Origin: Phytophthora colocasiae
Lineage: Eukaryota > Oomycota > Peronosporomycetes > Peronosporales > Peronosporaceae
Assembly (NCBI GenBank): GCA_018806915.1
Contig: JAGKQI010000034.1
Location: forward strand, 1,054,001-1,118,000
Length of the DNA: 64,000 nt
Direction of reading: 5' to 3'
Part shown: positions 55,440 to 64,000 of the stretch, in pieces
How positions within the stretch are numbered: position 1 is the first letter of the stretch
Layout: each line of letters opens with the position of its first letter
Notes under the pieces: model-generated
Databases searched by the model: none
The model's input: only the letters and a program-made list of their open reading frames with translations
What the model was told of the DNA's origin: nothing
Program-made: the position numbers and the translations under genes

Positions 55440-56359
55440 TCTACAGTCCGACGTGGACGATGCACACTGGATCATAACCGAGATCAACTTGCATCATGTC
55501 ACCTTCAGTGACATCAACTCAGCTTCTTCACCAACTCCTCAGTTACGCCATTCAGGCTACTGCCGTTGTCGATGAATATCGCACGGGCCTCTCTTGGTCA
55601 TCCGTCTTGAATGCTCGAGCTTCAGCCTCTAGGATCGCATACACTGCGCCCTGCATGTACCGATTTGCTTCAGTACGTTTTGGCTGAGTACAATCTGGAG
55701 AAATGTGGCCAACTTGCCACAGTTTCTGCACGTAACTGTCTTTTTTCCAATCATCGCTCTTGCCTTTCTTCTTGTCGGAGCTCTTTGAATTCTGCTTCGA
55801 CTTAGATTTGCACGATGCCCCGAGCTTGATGATCCTTGCGAACCTTCTCGCAGGAGCTCTAGGGGGTTTTCAGTAGTGCGCAAACTCAAAATTCGACGCA
55901 ATCTCAATGGCATCTTGCAGTGTTGAAGGACTCTCTTCCTTGATCTTCCTCATACGCTGTCTCCTCCTGCAAACCGTTCTGAAAGAAGAAACGCTTCTCC
56001 AACTCGCTGATAGACAACTCTATGTCTGCGATAGCAAGTCTTGAAACTTGTTATGAGACGTAATCATGGATGGTCTCATTCTGTTTGAGACGAAACATCC
56101 TCTCGCGAGAAGATCATATTCAAGTCCTTCGGCCTGAAATGAGTGCAAGTCTTCCGAAGAGCGACCATGTAGGCTGTACGTTCGTACCCTCACACTCTGC
56201 GATAAACGCGCGATACCAATTCAGCACTGACTTGCCTAAGTTGCTGGAGATCATCGTCACAAAATCCGATGTATCTGCCTCCATCAACTCGCGTCTGCGC
56301 GTAATACTGCTCGGTGGCGAAGATCCATAACTCAATATCTTCGCCGTATTTGCCTTCAT
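55440..56359 (-). pseudogene. Gypsy protease and gag remnants
   Basis: Near 55600-55540 the minus strand reads AIFIDNGSSLNGVTEELVKK, a retropepsin-like active-site context with Asn in place of the usual Thr/Ser. Near 55735-55690 a gag zinc knuckle begins CRNCGKL and, after a one-base shift, ends HISPDC (C-x2-C-x4-H-x4-C). At 56359-56120, VTMISSNLGKSVLNWYRAFI is a typical gag capsid segment. Confidence 0.65.
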
Positions 56360-56572
56360 ACATAGGCGGATCCTTCTTTCTTGCTCACCCCTGGACGCAA
56401 CTGATATCTTCGAATCTTGCGTTGGCCTGCTGCATCTGTGCTTGCAACCTGGGTTTGCATCTGGGCTTGGTATGACTGTTGCTGCTGCGTTAAGTAACTA
56501 ACAGCTGTTGCATCGACATCGTGTCTGATGCTGCGCCTGCTTGTCCCGACGACATATTCGTAGCTTGCGGTT

Positions 56573-56820
56573 GACCCTGTGGATCAGGAGTCGTCTAGCC
56601 GTTGGTTGCGGTTGGCCCTGTGGATCAGGAGCCGTCCAGCCGTTGCTTGCGGTTGGCCCTGTGGATCAGGAGCCGTCCTAGCGGTTGCTTGCGGTTGGCT
56701 CTGTGGAATTGGAGCCGTCTAGCGGTAGCCTGCGGTTGGCCCTGGTGTGAATCAGGTGCCGTCCTGGCTGTTGCCTGCGGTTGGCCCTAAGGTGAATCAG
56801 GAGCCGTCCTGGCAGTCGTT
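56573..56820. repeat. Minisatellite in the gag region, six units of ~40-45 bp
   Basis: Six imperfect copies beginning G[C/T][C/T]TGCGGTTGGCCCT and containing GATCAGGAGCCGTCC. They would encode a repeated Gln/Pro/Ala/Thr-rich stretch at the gag N-terminal side. Confidence 0.75.
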
Positions 56821-57323
56821 CGAGGCGTTCTACGCGGACGCGGGTTTGGAGAGTCGCGCTCACCTCGATCTACCACGTGTAGATGACATTTCGAGTGGAC
56901 TTTTCATGCGTGGCACGAACTCAATCCAATAAAACCCAAAAATCCAATGAAAGAAGGAGAAAATGGGAGTGGTTCGGCTTGTACGGCCAAATACTAAAGA
57001 AAGAGAGGTAAATTGGAAGCTACCGGGAGCGATGAGCAAATAAGCTGCACTTAAGAGCGTTCCAAGCACTGAACCGGCTTCTAGTAGCGACCAAAGAGTT
57101 ACGTGCACTAGGCAGAGATATACCAACCTTTCAAAGTTGATCTGATTCCTGACCTGTGATGGCTGCACGAACTCTCAAGACAACAAAGAGACCCTTTAGC
57201 TCAGTACTTCCCTTCAGCAATTGGCTGGTGCTAGCAGCTGAGATCTACTCGCTTCTGGCTATGCCGCCCGACGAGACCCGACCTTGGACGATGGAGCGAA
57301 GCTTGACCACAAGTGCTACCGCA

Positions 57324-57827
57324 TGTAACAGTAGGCGCAAGCGGGGGCGAGAGCGGAGGCCGGACTTGGACGGCGGAGCGAAGACTCAGGGAGGCGTGAC
57401 CAGTTGGTGGGCCACTGAGAGGTTGTTGTAAATTGAAAGTGAATTGAAATGAGGAAGGCTCCCATGGTCCTAAGCTAACTGGTGGCTCACAGAGCCTCTC
57501 AAAAATCCAGTAGAATGCATCCTAGAGCCTATCTTTCCTATCTTCTGATTTGGCTATCTACCAATGATTTTCCTATAAACTTCCACGTAGCAATGTTGAC
57601 TTGACTCCTGGGCGTCCCATAATCAAGCTTCGAGAACCTTCTCGAATTTCAACCAATGAGACTCTCTCAATGTCTCAGCTGAATGGCGTAAACCACAATG
57701 GCATAATACCAGAATCTAGTTTTAGCCAATCACAAAGTGGGTACATGTAGAGATATGTAGATTGCACTACAGTGCATCAACTTGCACTTCAATGCCGACG
57801 GAGTGCTATCGACAGCATTCCGTCACA
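57324..57827 (-). repeat. LTR (5' LTR in element orientation)
   Basis: 504 bp, direct repeat of 51509-52015. Followed on the right by the target duplication GTTAT. Confidence 0.92.
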
Positions 57828-58257
57828 GTTATTAGCGCATCGAAAGCCCAGTATCAGCCGTATCAAGAGCAATGGGACTGCTGTATTAGCTCCAACCGAT
57901 CTTGAGACGCTCTCCGAGGGTGAAAACAGCGAACGACGGCCAATCAACATCAGCGTCAAGTGTTTGCTTCAACTTGCGCCTGAGACGCAGCAGAATGCTC
58001 CAGCACGTCTGGACTTCCGCCTTGATCCAGATGCCTCCGTATTGAGCTTGAAGGAACAGATTGAAGTCCGAACTAGAATTCCCATCGAGCAGCAGATTCT
58101 CGTCGCCCATAGCGTGGGGCGTGGTCTGCCTGCCATCCGTCTGCGAAACACTGGCATCCTGCGCGAATATTCCGAGCTTGTGGGCGCAAGCAGATGGTCA
58201 TTGATGCTGTTGGTCGGGCAGAGCTTGCAACTGTTTAGCGGAAACTCTGCCACGTGA
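57828..58257 (+). pseudogene. 3' part of the split LRR gene: ubiquitin-like C-terminus
   Basis: After the target duplication, the frame continues from the 5' part with Ala-His-Arg-Lys-Pro. It ends at a TGA at 58255. About 60 residues of linker (LAPTDLETLSEGENSERR) lead into a ubiquitin-like fold: PINISVKCLLQL, DASVLSLKEQIEVRTRIPIE, QQILVAHSVGRG and WSLMLLVG, resembling the strand-helix-strand order of UBL domains. Joined to the 5' part, the intact protein would be about 1,190 residues with LRR and UBL domains. The fragment has no promoter of its own apart from the LTR. Confidence 0.8.
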
Positions 58258-58401
58258 CATCAGTCCACGTGGCGATAGACAAACGATAAATAAAGTGGAG
58301 ACGGCGAACGCAGTCATTTTCAAGATCTGGAGCTTCCAAGAAAGGATATTTGACCCCATACCACTGCAGTCTCGAGCGTCCGGCTTCGACACGCCGTAGA
58401 G

Positions 58402-58770
58402 TCAACGCCGGTCAACGCGTGGATGGCACTTCAAGCAATGCCCGACGATCGTCGGAACGTGGAGCACCGCAACCCTCTGCGCTCGTCTGCTCGACGCACA
58501 ATGCAGTGCATATCTTTGCAGTCTGCTTACAATGACGACAAGTACCAAATTGTAGCTCGTCAAAGGCTTATTACCGATCTCTAGCAGCTCTGTGTTATTC
58601 AAATTGAGCACATGTACCTGCAGTCGTTTAAAGTACGTAAAACTCATTTGCATTAACTCTCGAACCTTCGTATCCGTTGAGGACTGGAGGTTTTCCAGCT
58701 GAAGTCGTATCCACCGCATGTTGCCCCGTGTTGCGTTGCACACGTCACAGATGCTGACTACTTGGTCCAC
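58402..58770 (-). CDS. Possible small gene or exon, unknown
   Basis: A 122-codon minus-strand frame opening at GTG, with a first ATG at about 58719. It has protein-like text (SICDVCNATRGNMRWIRLQL, MQMSFTYFKRLQVHVLNLNN) and a C-x2-C pair, but no recognised family. It may be an exon of a gene whose other exons I cannot place, or chance. Confidence 0.25.
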   Translation of the reverse strand: MDQVVSICDVCNATRGNMRWIRLQLENLQSSTDTKVRELMQMSFTYFKRLQVHVLNLNNTELLEIGNKPLTSYNLVLVVIVSRLQRYALHCASSRRAQRVAVLHVPTIVGHCLKCHPRVDRR

Positions 58771-58809
58771 TTACAAATGTCAAGTTTAAATTCTGACTAG
58801 AATGTTGCC

Positions 58810-58905
58810 ATGTCTGTTAAAGTCGCACAATACAAAGCTCGTTGGTACGAGGCACTTGACCAACTGGTCATCGACCTCTTGCCCAGAAGGTACGTGCGTG
58901 GATGA
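58810..58905 (+). CDS. Possible short first exon or small ORF
   Basis: The ATG at 58810 opens MSVKVAQYKARWYEALDQLV and continues IDLLPRR, then reaches a candidate donor (GTACGT at 58890) or, unspliced, a stop at 58903 (31 residues). The amphipathic helix-like text looks like coding sequence. No matching acceptor and downstream exon was found. Confidence 0.25.
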   Translation: MSVKVAQYKARWYEALDQLVIDLLPRRYVRG

Positions 58906-59213
58906 ACAGCTACTTGGCCAGCCTCTCGGTGCCAAGAACTCGGCCGTGTGGGGCGTCCACCTGACAAAAAACTGCAACCGGGAGCTCCGGATACCGTCGA
59001 GAGCTGGTCATCTTTGGGGGAAATCCATCCCACCACTTGCTAATACGCTTTCTCTTTCGCGTCCACCTGGGGTCTTTGAGCGGTTGCGACAAGGTTGCTA
59101 AGTGCTCGCGCTGCTCACTTCTACACTTGACTTCGGTCTAGTATTTTTATCGCTTCTCTACTTTACAGCTCCTTTGATTCACGATCACGCCTCTCGACTG
59201 CTTGAGAGACACC

Positions 59214-60986
59214 ATGGCAACTCGTACGCGTCGTCCGAGAGGACTCTCTGCGAACCACGTGAATGAGGAGGAGCGTCTGCATACCATCATGAATGACAAG
59301 TCAACGCTGACGTCCGTCCGACTACTGGGCAAGGAGAGTTGGGTGAAGATGGAGGAACGTCCCAACTGCTTCTACTGCGCACGGAAGTTCCGGCCCTTCT
59401 CGATCAAACGTCACTGTCGCTCCTGTGGGGAGATCGTGTGCTCCAATTGCTATCGACGTCGTAGAGTACACGTGACTCCGACGCTGGAAGTTACGGTACG
59501 TTTGTGCTTTGACTGTATCGACAAGGCGATGCTTTTGGCGGAGAGTGAGACCATCAACGCTAGTGCCCCAGTCATGGAGCAATCAGAATCCATTGAGGAA
59601 GAAGATGTACAGGAAGTTGTGCTGGAAACGTGTAAGCACGAAGGGAAGAAAACGTATCGCGACAGTCTGCAGACCACTAGCACCAGTACGTCCTTCTGCA
59701 GTCGGTTCTCGGACTTTTCAGGTTGTGACAACTGGAGCGACGTTGGCAGCGATGCGAGTGATACCAGCAGTCTCGGAGGAAGTGGAGGGTCTATTCCTTC
59801 CAGTCAACGTGCGAGTCGTCGTGGACAGAACGTTATCCCAGCTACAAACGTCATTGAGTTCCTTCCTGAAGACGAACAGTTCGAGATCTATGAAGCTCGA
59901 AGACACGAGATTCTGACCAAGTTCAAAGTACTGGACACTGAGCCAGAGAAGGAGTACGATGCAGTGTGTGAACTTGTCCGTCAAGTACTTGATTGCAACG
60001 TAGCGGCTGTGGGGTTCATGGATCAGACACGTCAATGGTACAAAGCTCGATACGGTATCGCTCAGGCGGAACTTCCACGGGAGATTGCCTTCTGTTCTCA
60101 AGTGTTGCAGACTCCACTGCCAACGATCGTCCTGGACGTGACGAAAGACCCTCGATTCAACCAGAATCCGCTGGTCACAGGCTCCGCGAACATCCGATTC
60201 TACGCTACTACACCGATCTGCGACCCCAGCACTGGTATTGTCATCGGCTCCGTGTTCGTCATGGATCCCAAGCCTAAGCAGAAGCTTCCTCTACGTGCGA
60301 TGGAAGTGTTATCCTACGCTTCTTCAGCTGCTGAGAAGCTCCTACAGGGCGAAGGTTTAACGCCCGTGCCGCCGTCCATGAAGCAGAAACGTCATTCATC
60401 CGCCAGCCTCGTGAAACGAAGGGAATCGCTTCCTCCGTTTCCTGAAATTCGCGCTGCTTCATTGCAGTCAGTCCCGGAGGAAATCGAGGACGGTGACTTT
60501 CGCATCACTCAACCTCGATCTAATACGTCCAGTGTGTCCTCTAGCGGTAGTAGAAGCAGCCACCGCGGTAGTTTGAGACGTTCCGGACCAAACGCGCCTT
60601 CATCCGCACCGAATTCCCAGCCAAAGTACCAACTTTTAGATCCGAACGTCAAGTTAACGTCTTCGGCCAAGTCTACCAGCTCGACATCGAAGCTCAGTAT
60701 TACAGATCTCGTGGCTGCAGACTCAAAAGTGATGGCACAAGCCCCACCTGCTCAGCTCCAGAGTCTCGATTCGTCCTGCATTGAGCTGTTCCACCGCATC
60801 ACATCCACGCAGCAGCTTCTGGCTCAGCAACACGACACTTTGTTGGCCACTTTGACGCAGCATTCATCGCGCATCAGCTCGATTGAGCAGACGGTGGACC
60901 GGATCGAGGGGATTTTGTCTACGCAGCGTACGCAAAGCATGCCACAGCTTGTCAATTCTGCAGAGAGGAGACCAGTAGACATGTAG
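59214..60986 (+). CDS. FYVE zinc finger-GAF domain protein
   Basis: 590 residues, single exon, starting at the ATG at 59214. Residues about 50-105 form a FYVE finger: paired Cys motifs CFYCARKF, the basic phosphoinositide-binding core RHCRSCG, CSNC, and a final CFDC. After a Ser/Glu-rich linker, a GAF domain spans about 230-385 (EYDAVCELVRQVLDCNVAAV, YKARYGIAQAELPREIAFCS, DPRFNQNPLVTGSANIRFYA, GIVIGSVFVMD). The C-terminal 200 residues are Ser-rich, with a final coiled coil. FYVE domains bind PI3P on endosomes; GAF domains bind small ligands. This fusion is common in oomycetes and rare elsewhere. It is probably an endosomal sensor or adaptor, by inference. Confidence 0.9.
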   Translation: MATRTRRPRGLSANHVNEEERLHTIMNDKSTLTSVRLLGKESWVKMEERPNCFYCARKFRPFSIKRHCRSCGEIVCSNCYRRRRVHVTPTLEVTVRLCFDCIDKAMLLAESETINASAPVMEQSESIEEEDVQEVVLETCKHEGKKTYRDSLQTTSTSTSFCSRFSDFSGCDNWSDVGSDASDTSSLGGSGGSIPSSQRASRRGQNVIPATNVIEFLPEDEQFEIYEARRHEILTKFKVLDTEPEKEYDAVCELVRQVLDCNVAAVGFMDQTRQWYKARYGIAQAELPREIAFCSQVLQTPLPTIVLDVTKDPRFNQNPLVTGSANIRFYATTPICDPSTGIVIGSVFVMDPKPKQKLPLRAMEVLSYASSAAEKLLQGEGLTPVPPSMKQKRHSSASLVKRRESLPPFPEIRAASLQSVPEEIEDGDFRITQPRSNTSSVSSSGSRSSHRGSLRRSGPNAPSSAPNSQPKYQLLDPNVKLTSSAKSTSSTSKLSITDLVAADSKVMAQAPPAQLQSLDSSCIELFHRITSTQQLLAQQHDTLLATLTQHSSRISSIEQTVDRIEGILSTQRTQSMPQLVNSAERRPVDM

Positions 60987-61118
60987 TTTGACACTTCTGT
61001 TATCCCCCGCTTGAAGAGGGAGAGTGTAGCATAATATCATAGCGCACGTCTTGTCCTGTAGCAATATATTCCGTTTCTCAAAATCTTCACCGTTATGCGG
61101 CGATCTTCATATTGAACA

Positions 61119-63296
61119 CTAGTTGAGGTGCTCTTCCTCGTCGGAATCACTGTCAGAGTCACTGTCGCTGTCAGAATCAGAGTCACTGTCGGAATACGTT
61201 TCGTCAACGATCTCCATTGGGATTTCGTCTCCATCCAGTAGCACACCGATGTCCATGAGCTCGTCCTTGTATTTGGCAATCTCTCGCACATAACGAACAC
61301 CGTGGCGTACATGGCGAAGACGAAGGCCAAGATTGAGCCCCCAGGCAGATTGAGGGTACGGTTCCTCGCTTGGCACCATGAAGCTGCCATCCATTTCCTC
61401 GCAACTGCCATGCAGATTCGCATAGGCTTGAAAAGAAGACAGCAACACGTCCTTCCAGTACTGCTCGGCATGAGGTGTGAGTTTCTCTTGAATATTCGGA
61501 TCCCCGCGGCGGTGCGTCTCATTCGTCGCAGCCAGCTTCTTCTTGCCTTCTACAGTCTGGAACGGAAGTAGCGACGTTGTGCGTCTGTTAAACTGAGTGA
61601 GCCACGCGCCCAACTCGAAGTTTTTAGCCACTTCCGGGTAACGCGCATCACCTGCAGGGACCACAAAGTTGCGCGGCACCTCAGCGTTTTCGCCGTTGAT
61701 TTCCTTGAAAACTGCCACACTAGGATCCACAATATCGCGCTTTGTAGCAGCCGTGGACTTGTAGATGCTCCAGACGAAGCCAATCTTCTCCAGACGATCG
61801 CGGTAGAGCTCGACGTGAGCTGCGTGCTGATGCCGGTGACGTATATTGCGCACAGTGTGACCCAGCTTCGCTCCCCACGAAGGTTGTGGCCACGTGCTCT
61901 CGGACGGCACGATGAAGCCTTGAGGCACATGTGTGTCACCGTAAATCTGCGCGTAAACTTCCAGCGCTGGCAGTACACGGTCCACGAAGTAGCTCTCGAA
62001 CGCGTTAAATTTGAAGCCAAGAGCCTCCAGTTCCGGCAGGATATCAGCCACATCCGCACTACCACGACCATTGCGTCGAACTCGAACGACGTTTTTGCCC
62101 AGTTGATAACCGCGAAGAACGCGGGGCCAGGACTCGTCGGTTTGGGGCACAACCCACCACGACGGCACGTCGCAGTGGTGGTATTTGGCCTTATACAGCC
62201 TCAACGTTGGCAGCATCTCCTTAGCCCATTTCCCGAACAATGGCTCCCAAGCGTAGCCGAGATCCTTGAGTTTCTGCTTGTCGTCCTTCATCTCATCTCT
62301 GAAAATCCGGCTGGTGTTGATTGTCTCGATGATGTATCCGAGCTTCAAACCCCACGCACGCTCCGGCCATGGAGCTTCACTAGGGACTACGAAATCCTCC
62401 GAAATGAGTGCATCATTATACAGAGTCGGGTACAGCTCCAAAGTGGGCATGATGGCTTCCCTCCATATATCAAAGGACAGCTCATCCTGGAAAAAGTCGA
62501 GGGCCCGGAGATCCGCCATTGCACGTGGCGTCAGAGGTTGTTCGTCCATATTTGCCTTGACCTTCGCCACGGCGTGACCTAACCGGTATCCCCAGCAAAC
62601 TTCAGGCCAATGAGGATCACTAGTAGGCACCTTATAGGTGTGGTGCACCGAGCAGTGACCGAAGATATCTCTATATCTCTGCATGGCTGTGAGGAACTGC
62701 ATCTTCCACTTCCATTCAGCGTCACTCCAGATGAATCCCATGTCGTCCAGCTGCTGTTTCCGCTGCTCTGAGAGTCCATCCTCCACGTCTCGACGCAGCA
62801 ATTGACACTGAGAGCCGAGCTTTACACCCCATGTAGCTCTTGGCCACTTGTCGTCACCTACAGGCACTTGGAATTGCTGTCGGACGAAGAGATGGCCCTC
62901 CTGTTCCTGGAAAACCTTGAGTGACGGGATGATCTGCATCTCCCAAACGTACGTCTTCCAGTCATCGAACGGGAAGCCGATTGTCTTGAGCAATTCGCAC
63001 TTAAAAGGACTGCAACGACCACGTGTGAAGAGTCTCAATCGTTTGCCTAAATCCATGCCCCAAGCCTCCTTTGGCCAGGGCGTAGAAGCTTGGGCATCAT
63101 CAGGAATTGGTACGACGAACTTGTACGGGACGGTAAAATGACCCTCAATATGGTAAAAAGTCTGCAATGCAGCTAGAAATTGACGGTCGTTCTCCGTCTT
63201 AGGTACGACTGAAGCTTTTGAGGACTGGAGACGGCGCTGCAGAGGTGTAGAGGAACGTAGAGGCGTCCGCAACGTCCTCGACAACAAGCGCTTCAT
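61119..63296 (-). CDS. Mitochondrial helicase-associated-like repeat protein
   Basis: 725 residues. The ATG at 63296 is used because the longer frame opens at TTG, and it gives an Arg/Ser-rich mitochondrial presequence (MKRLLSRTLRTPLRSSTPLQ). Eight repeats of about 70-80 residues follow, each with a helix (LPTLRLYKAKY type), a V-P pair (FVVPSEAPWPE) and WG..LG (WGLKLGYIIETI). These resemble the helicase-associated (HA) repeats that are greatly expanded in stramenopiles, but no helicase core is present. The C-terminus is an Asp/Ser run (SDSDSDSD then EEEHLN). Function unknown; nucleic acid binding in mitochondria is inference. Convergent with the FYVE gene, 132 bp apart. Confidence 0.8.
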   Translation of the reverse strand: MKRLLSRTLRTPLRSSTPLQRRLQSSKASVVPKTENDRQFLAALQTFYHIEGHFTVPYKFVVPIPDDAQASTPWPKEAWGMDLGKRLRLFTRGRCSPFKCELLKTIGFPFDDWKTYVWEMQIIPSLKVFQEQEGHLFVRQQFQVPVGDDKWPRATWGVKLGSQCQLLRRDVEDGLSEQRKQQLDDMGFIWSDAEWKWKMQFLTAMQRYRDIFGHCSVHHTYKVPTSDPHWPEVCWGYRLGHAVAKVKANMDEQPLTPRAMADLRALDFFQDELSFDIWREAIMPTLELYPTLYNDALISEDFVVPSEAPWPERAWGLKLGYIIETINTSRIFRDEMKDDKQKLKDLGYAWEPLFGKWAKEMLPTLRLYKAKYHHCDVPSWWVVPQTDESWPRVLRGYQLGKNVVRVRRNGRGSADVADILPELEALGFKFNAFESYFVDRVLPALEVYAQIYGDTHVPQGFIVPSESTWPQPSWGAKLGHTVRNIRHRHQHAAHVELYRDRLEKIGFVWSIYKSTAATKRDIVDPSVAVFKEINGENAEVPRNFVVPAGDARYPEVAKNFELGAWLTQFNRRTTSLLPFQTVEGKKKLAATNETHRRGDPNIQEKLTPHAEQYWKDVLLSSFQAYANLHGSCEEMDGSFMVPSEEPYPQSAWGLNLGLRLRHVRHGVRYVREIAKYKDELMDIGVLLDGDEIPMEIVDETYSDSDSDSDSDSDSDSDSDEEEHLN

Positions 63297-63970
63297 TTTG
63301 CTGGTGGGTGGCAATTGGGCAGCAATATTACATGTAGCACCTTTTAAGTACGATTTGTGTATCGTATTTAATGGAAATGGATACGGTACAACTGCTTCAA
63401 CTTACGGTACAGCGGTACCGGTACAGTACCAGTTGATGGGAGGATCGATGACGTTGCTCAAACACGTTCCTCAACCACGCGTCCGCTTCATTCGCACTCA
63501 CAGAACTGACTGACTGGTGTACCTGGTACATGCACTTCAGAACGGAGAGATGTTGTTGATACAGGTAATTGCTGTCCAGCAACTTTTTCTGGCGGTACAA
63601 GCATGAAATGTGTTAAACGAATTAGTGCAATCATCACATCGAAGCTCCAAGACAAGCAATCAATACTTGTCCTACCCGTAATGACAGTGACTGCATCAGT
63701 ACGTAAAGAGCTTTGCCTTCTCCACTACCAGCAAAGCTGCCTGAGCTCTGCGTAACATCAACGTATACGTGTATACATACATACCTCAAACTAGCAACCT
63801 AGTGTTGGTTCAATACACAAAACCCATCTGGTTGCAACTTCAGGGTATGTTGAAGTTTTATCTTTTGCATCAATCATCGACGTATGAAGCACCAAGGTCC
63901 GTTGAGTATATGATGCACTTCATTCTCGCTTTTGCGTCCTGCCGCCCAGAGCTTCTTCTCTCTCGCCATC
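63297..63970. other. Upstream region with GTAC-rich short repeats
   Basis: Between divergent genes. At 63380-63435 the motif GGTAC recurs six or so times in both orientations, including the palindrome CGGTACCG. A possible Inr (TTCATTCTCGCTTTTG, about 63919-63934) lies about 50 bp before the ATG at 63971. Confidence 0.4.
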
Positions 63971-64000
63971 ATGTTGCACCGCGTCTCTCGCTCCGTCGTC
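63971..64000 (+). CDS. Start of a gene cut by the window end
   Basis: The ATG at 63971 begins MLHRVSRSVV, which has the Arg/Ser composition of a mitochondrial targeting peptide, and lies downstream of an initiator-like motif. Only ten codons are visible, so the product is unknown. Confidence 0.45.
   Translation, partial: MLHRVSRSVV

Larger units (their letters stand above)
51509..57827 (-). mobile_element. Ty3/Gypsy chromovirus-like LTR retrotransposon, degenerate
   Basis: 6,319 bp, with LTRs of 507 and 504 bp starting TGTAACA and ending GTCACA on the plus strand, and a GTTAT target duplication. Coding content is on the minus strand in the order gag, protease, reverse transcriptase, RNase H, integrase, chromodomain, which is the Ty3/Gypsy order. 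A purine-rich tract (AGGGGGAGG on the minus strand, about 52040) precedes the 3' LTR. Internal frames are broken by many small indels, so it is not autonomous. The LTRs differ by a few per cent, mostly short indels. Confidence 0.93.

Noticed and set aside
57300..57323. Primer binding site next to the 5' LTR
   Set aside because: The minus-strand sequence beside the LTR (TGCGGTAGCACTTGTGG) does not match a tRNA 3' end that I can name with confidence.
1..64000. CRISPR arrays, rRNA or tRNA genes
   Set aside because: No regularly spaced short repeats and no tRNA or rRNA-like sequence were found. The only long tandem repeats are the GH17 units and the gag minisatellite.

Overview
This window is nuclear DNA from an oomycete, most likely Phytophthora or a close relative. 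The evidence is dense genes with very short introns (59-103 bp, GTRNGT donors, CTAAC-type branch points close to the AG), an Inr/FPR-like promoter motif, Phytophthora-type MULE and Ty3/Gypsy elements, and gene content typical of the group: PUFA elongases, secreted pectin methylesterase, secreted GH17 glucanases with lectin modules, a FYVE-GAF fusion and mitochondrial helicase-associated-repeat proteins. The species cannot be fixed from the sequence alone.

Layout. 0-9 kb: an RS-rich WD40 protein, two paralogous fatty acid elongases flanking a frameshifted MULE transposase, and a membrane-anchored protein resembling the prokaryotic tungstate/molybdate-binding protein WtpA/ModA. 9-13 kb: a head-to-head pair of PH-like paralogues with the same first-exon length and intron position. 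13.5-16.3 kb: a complete MULE with ~113-bp terminal inverted repeats (TIRs) and an 8-bp target duplication, sitting 184 bp upstream of a pectin methylesterase. 18-25 kb: homoserine O-acetyltransferase, transposase scraps, an S41-like protease and a CARM1-type arginine methyltransferase. 25.4-37.9 kb: five tandem ~2.59-kb units, each a GH17 beta-1,3-glucanase gene with a C-terminal ricin-type lectin domain. Copies 2 and 4 are frameshifted at homopolymers, and copy 5 has a longer lectin tail. 38-48 kb: a seven-exon PLAA/Doa1 homologue, an acidic unknown protein, a Nicolin-1 homologue and a large IQ/RCC1/PA-like protein. 48-58 kb: an LRR gene divergently paired with the RCC1 gene and split by a 6.3-kb Ty3/Gypsy retrotransposon, whose removal restores the frame into a ubiquitin-like C-terminus. 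59-64 kb: FYVE-GAF protein, a mitochondrial repeat protein, and the first codons of a further gene.

There is no operon logic. Functional themes are carbohydrate-active secretion (pectin methylesterase, GH17), lipid elongation, and housekeeping regulators. Mobile elements account for most of the structural change: one splits a gene, one lies just upstream of a secreted enzyme, one lies between duplicated elongases, and one small element was copied along with the GH17 array. Intron/exon models were made by eye from splice signals and frame continuity and have not been checked against transcripts.
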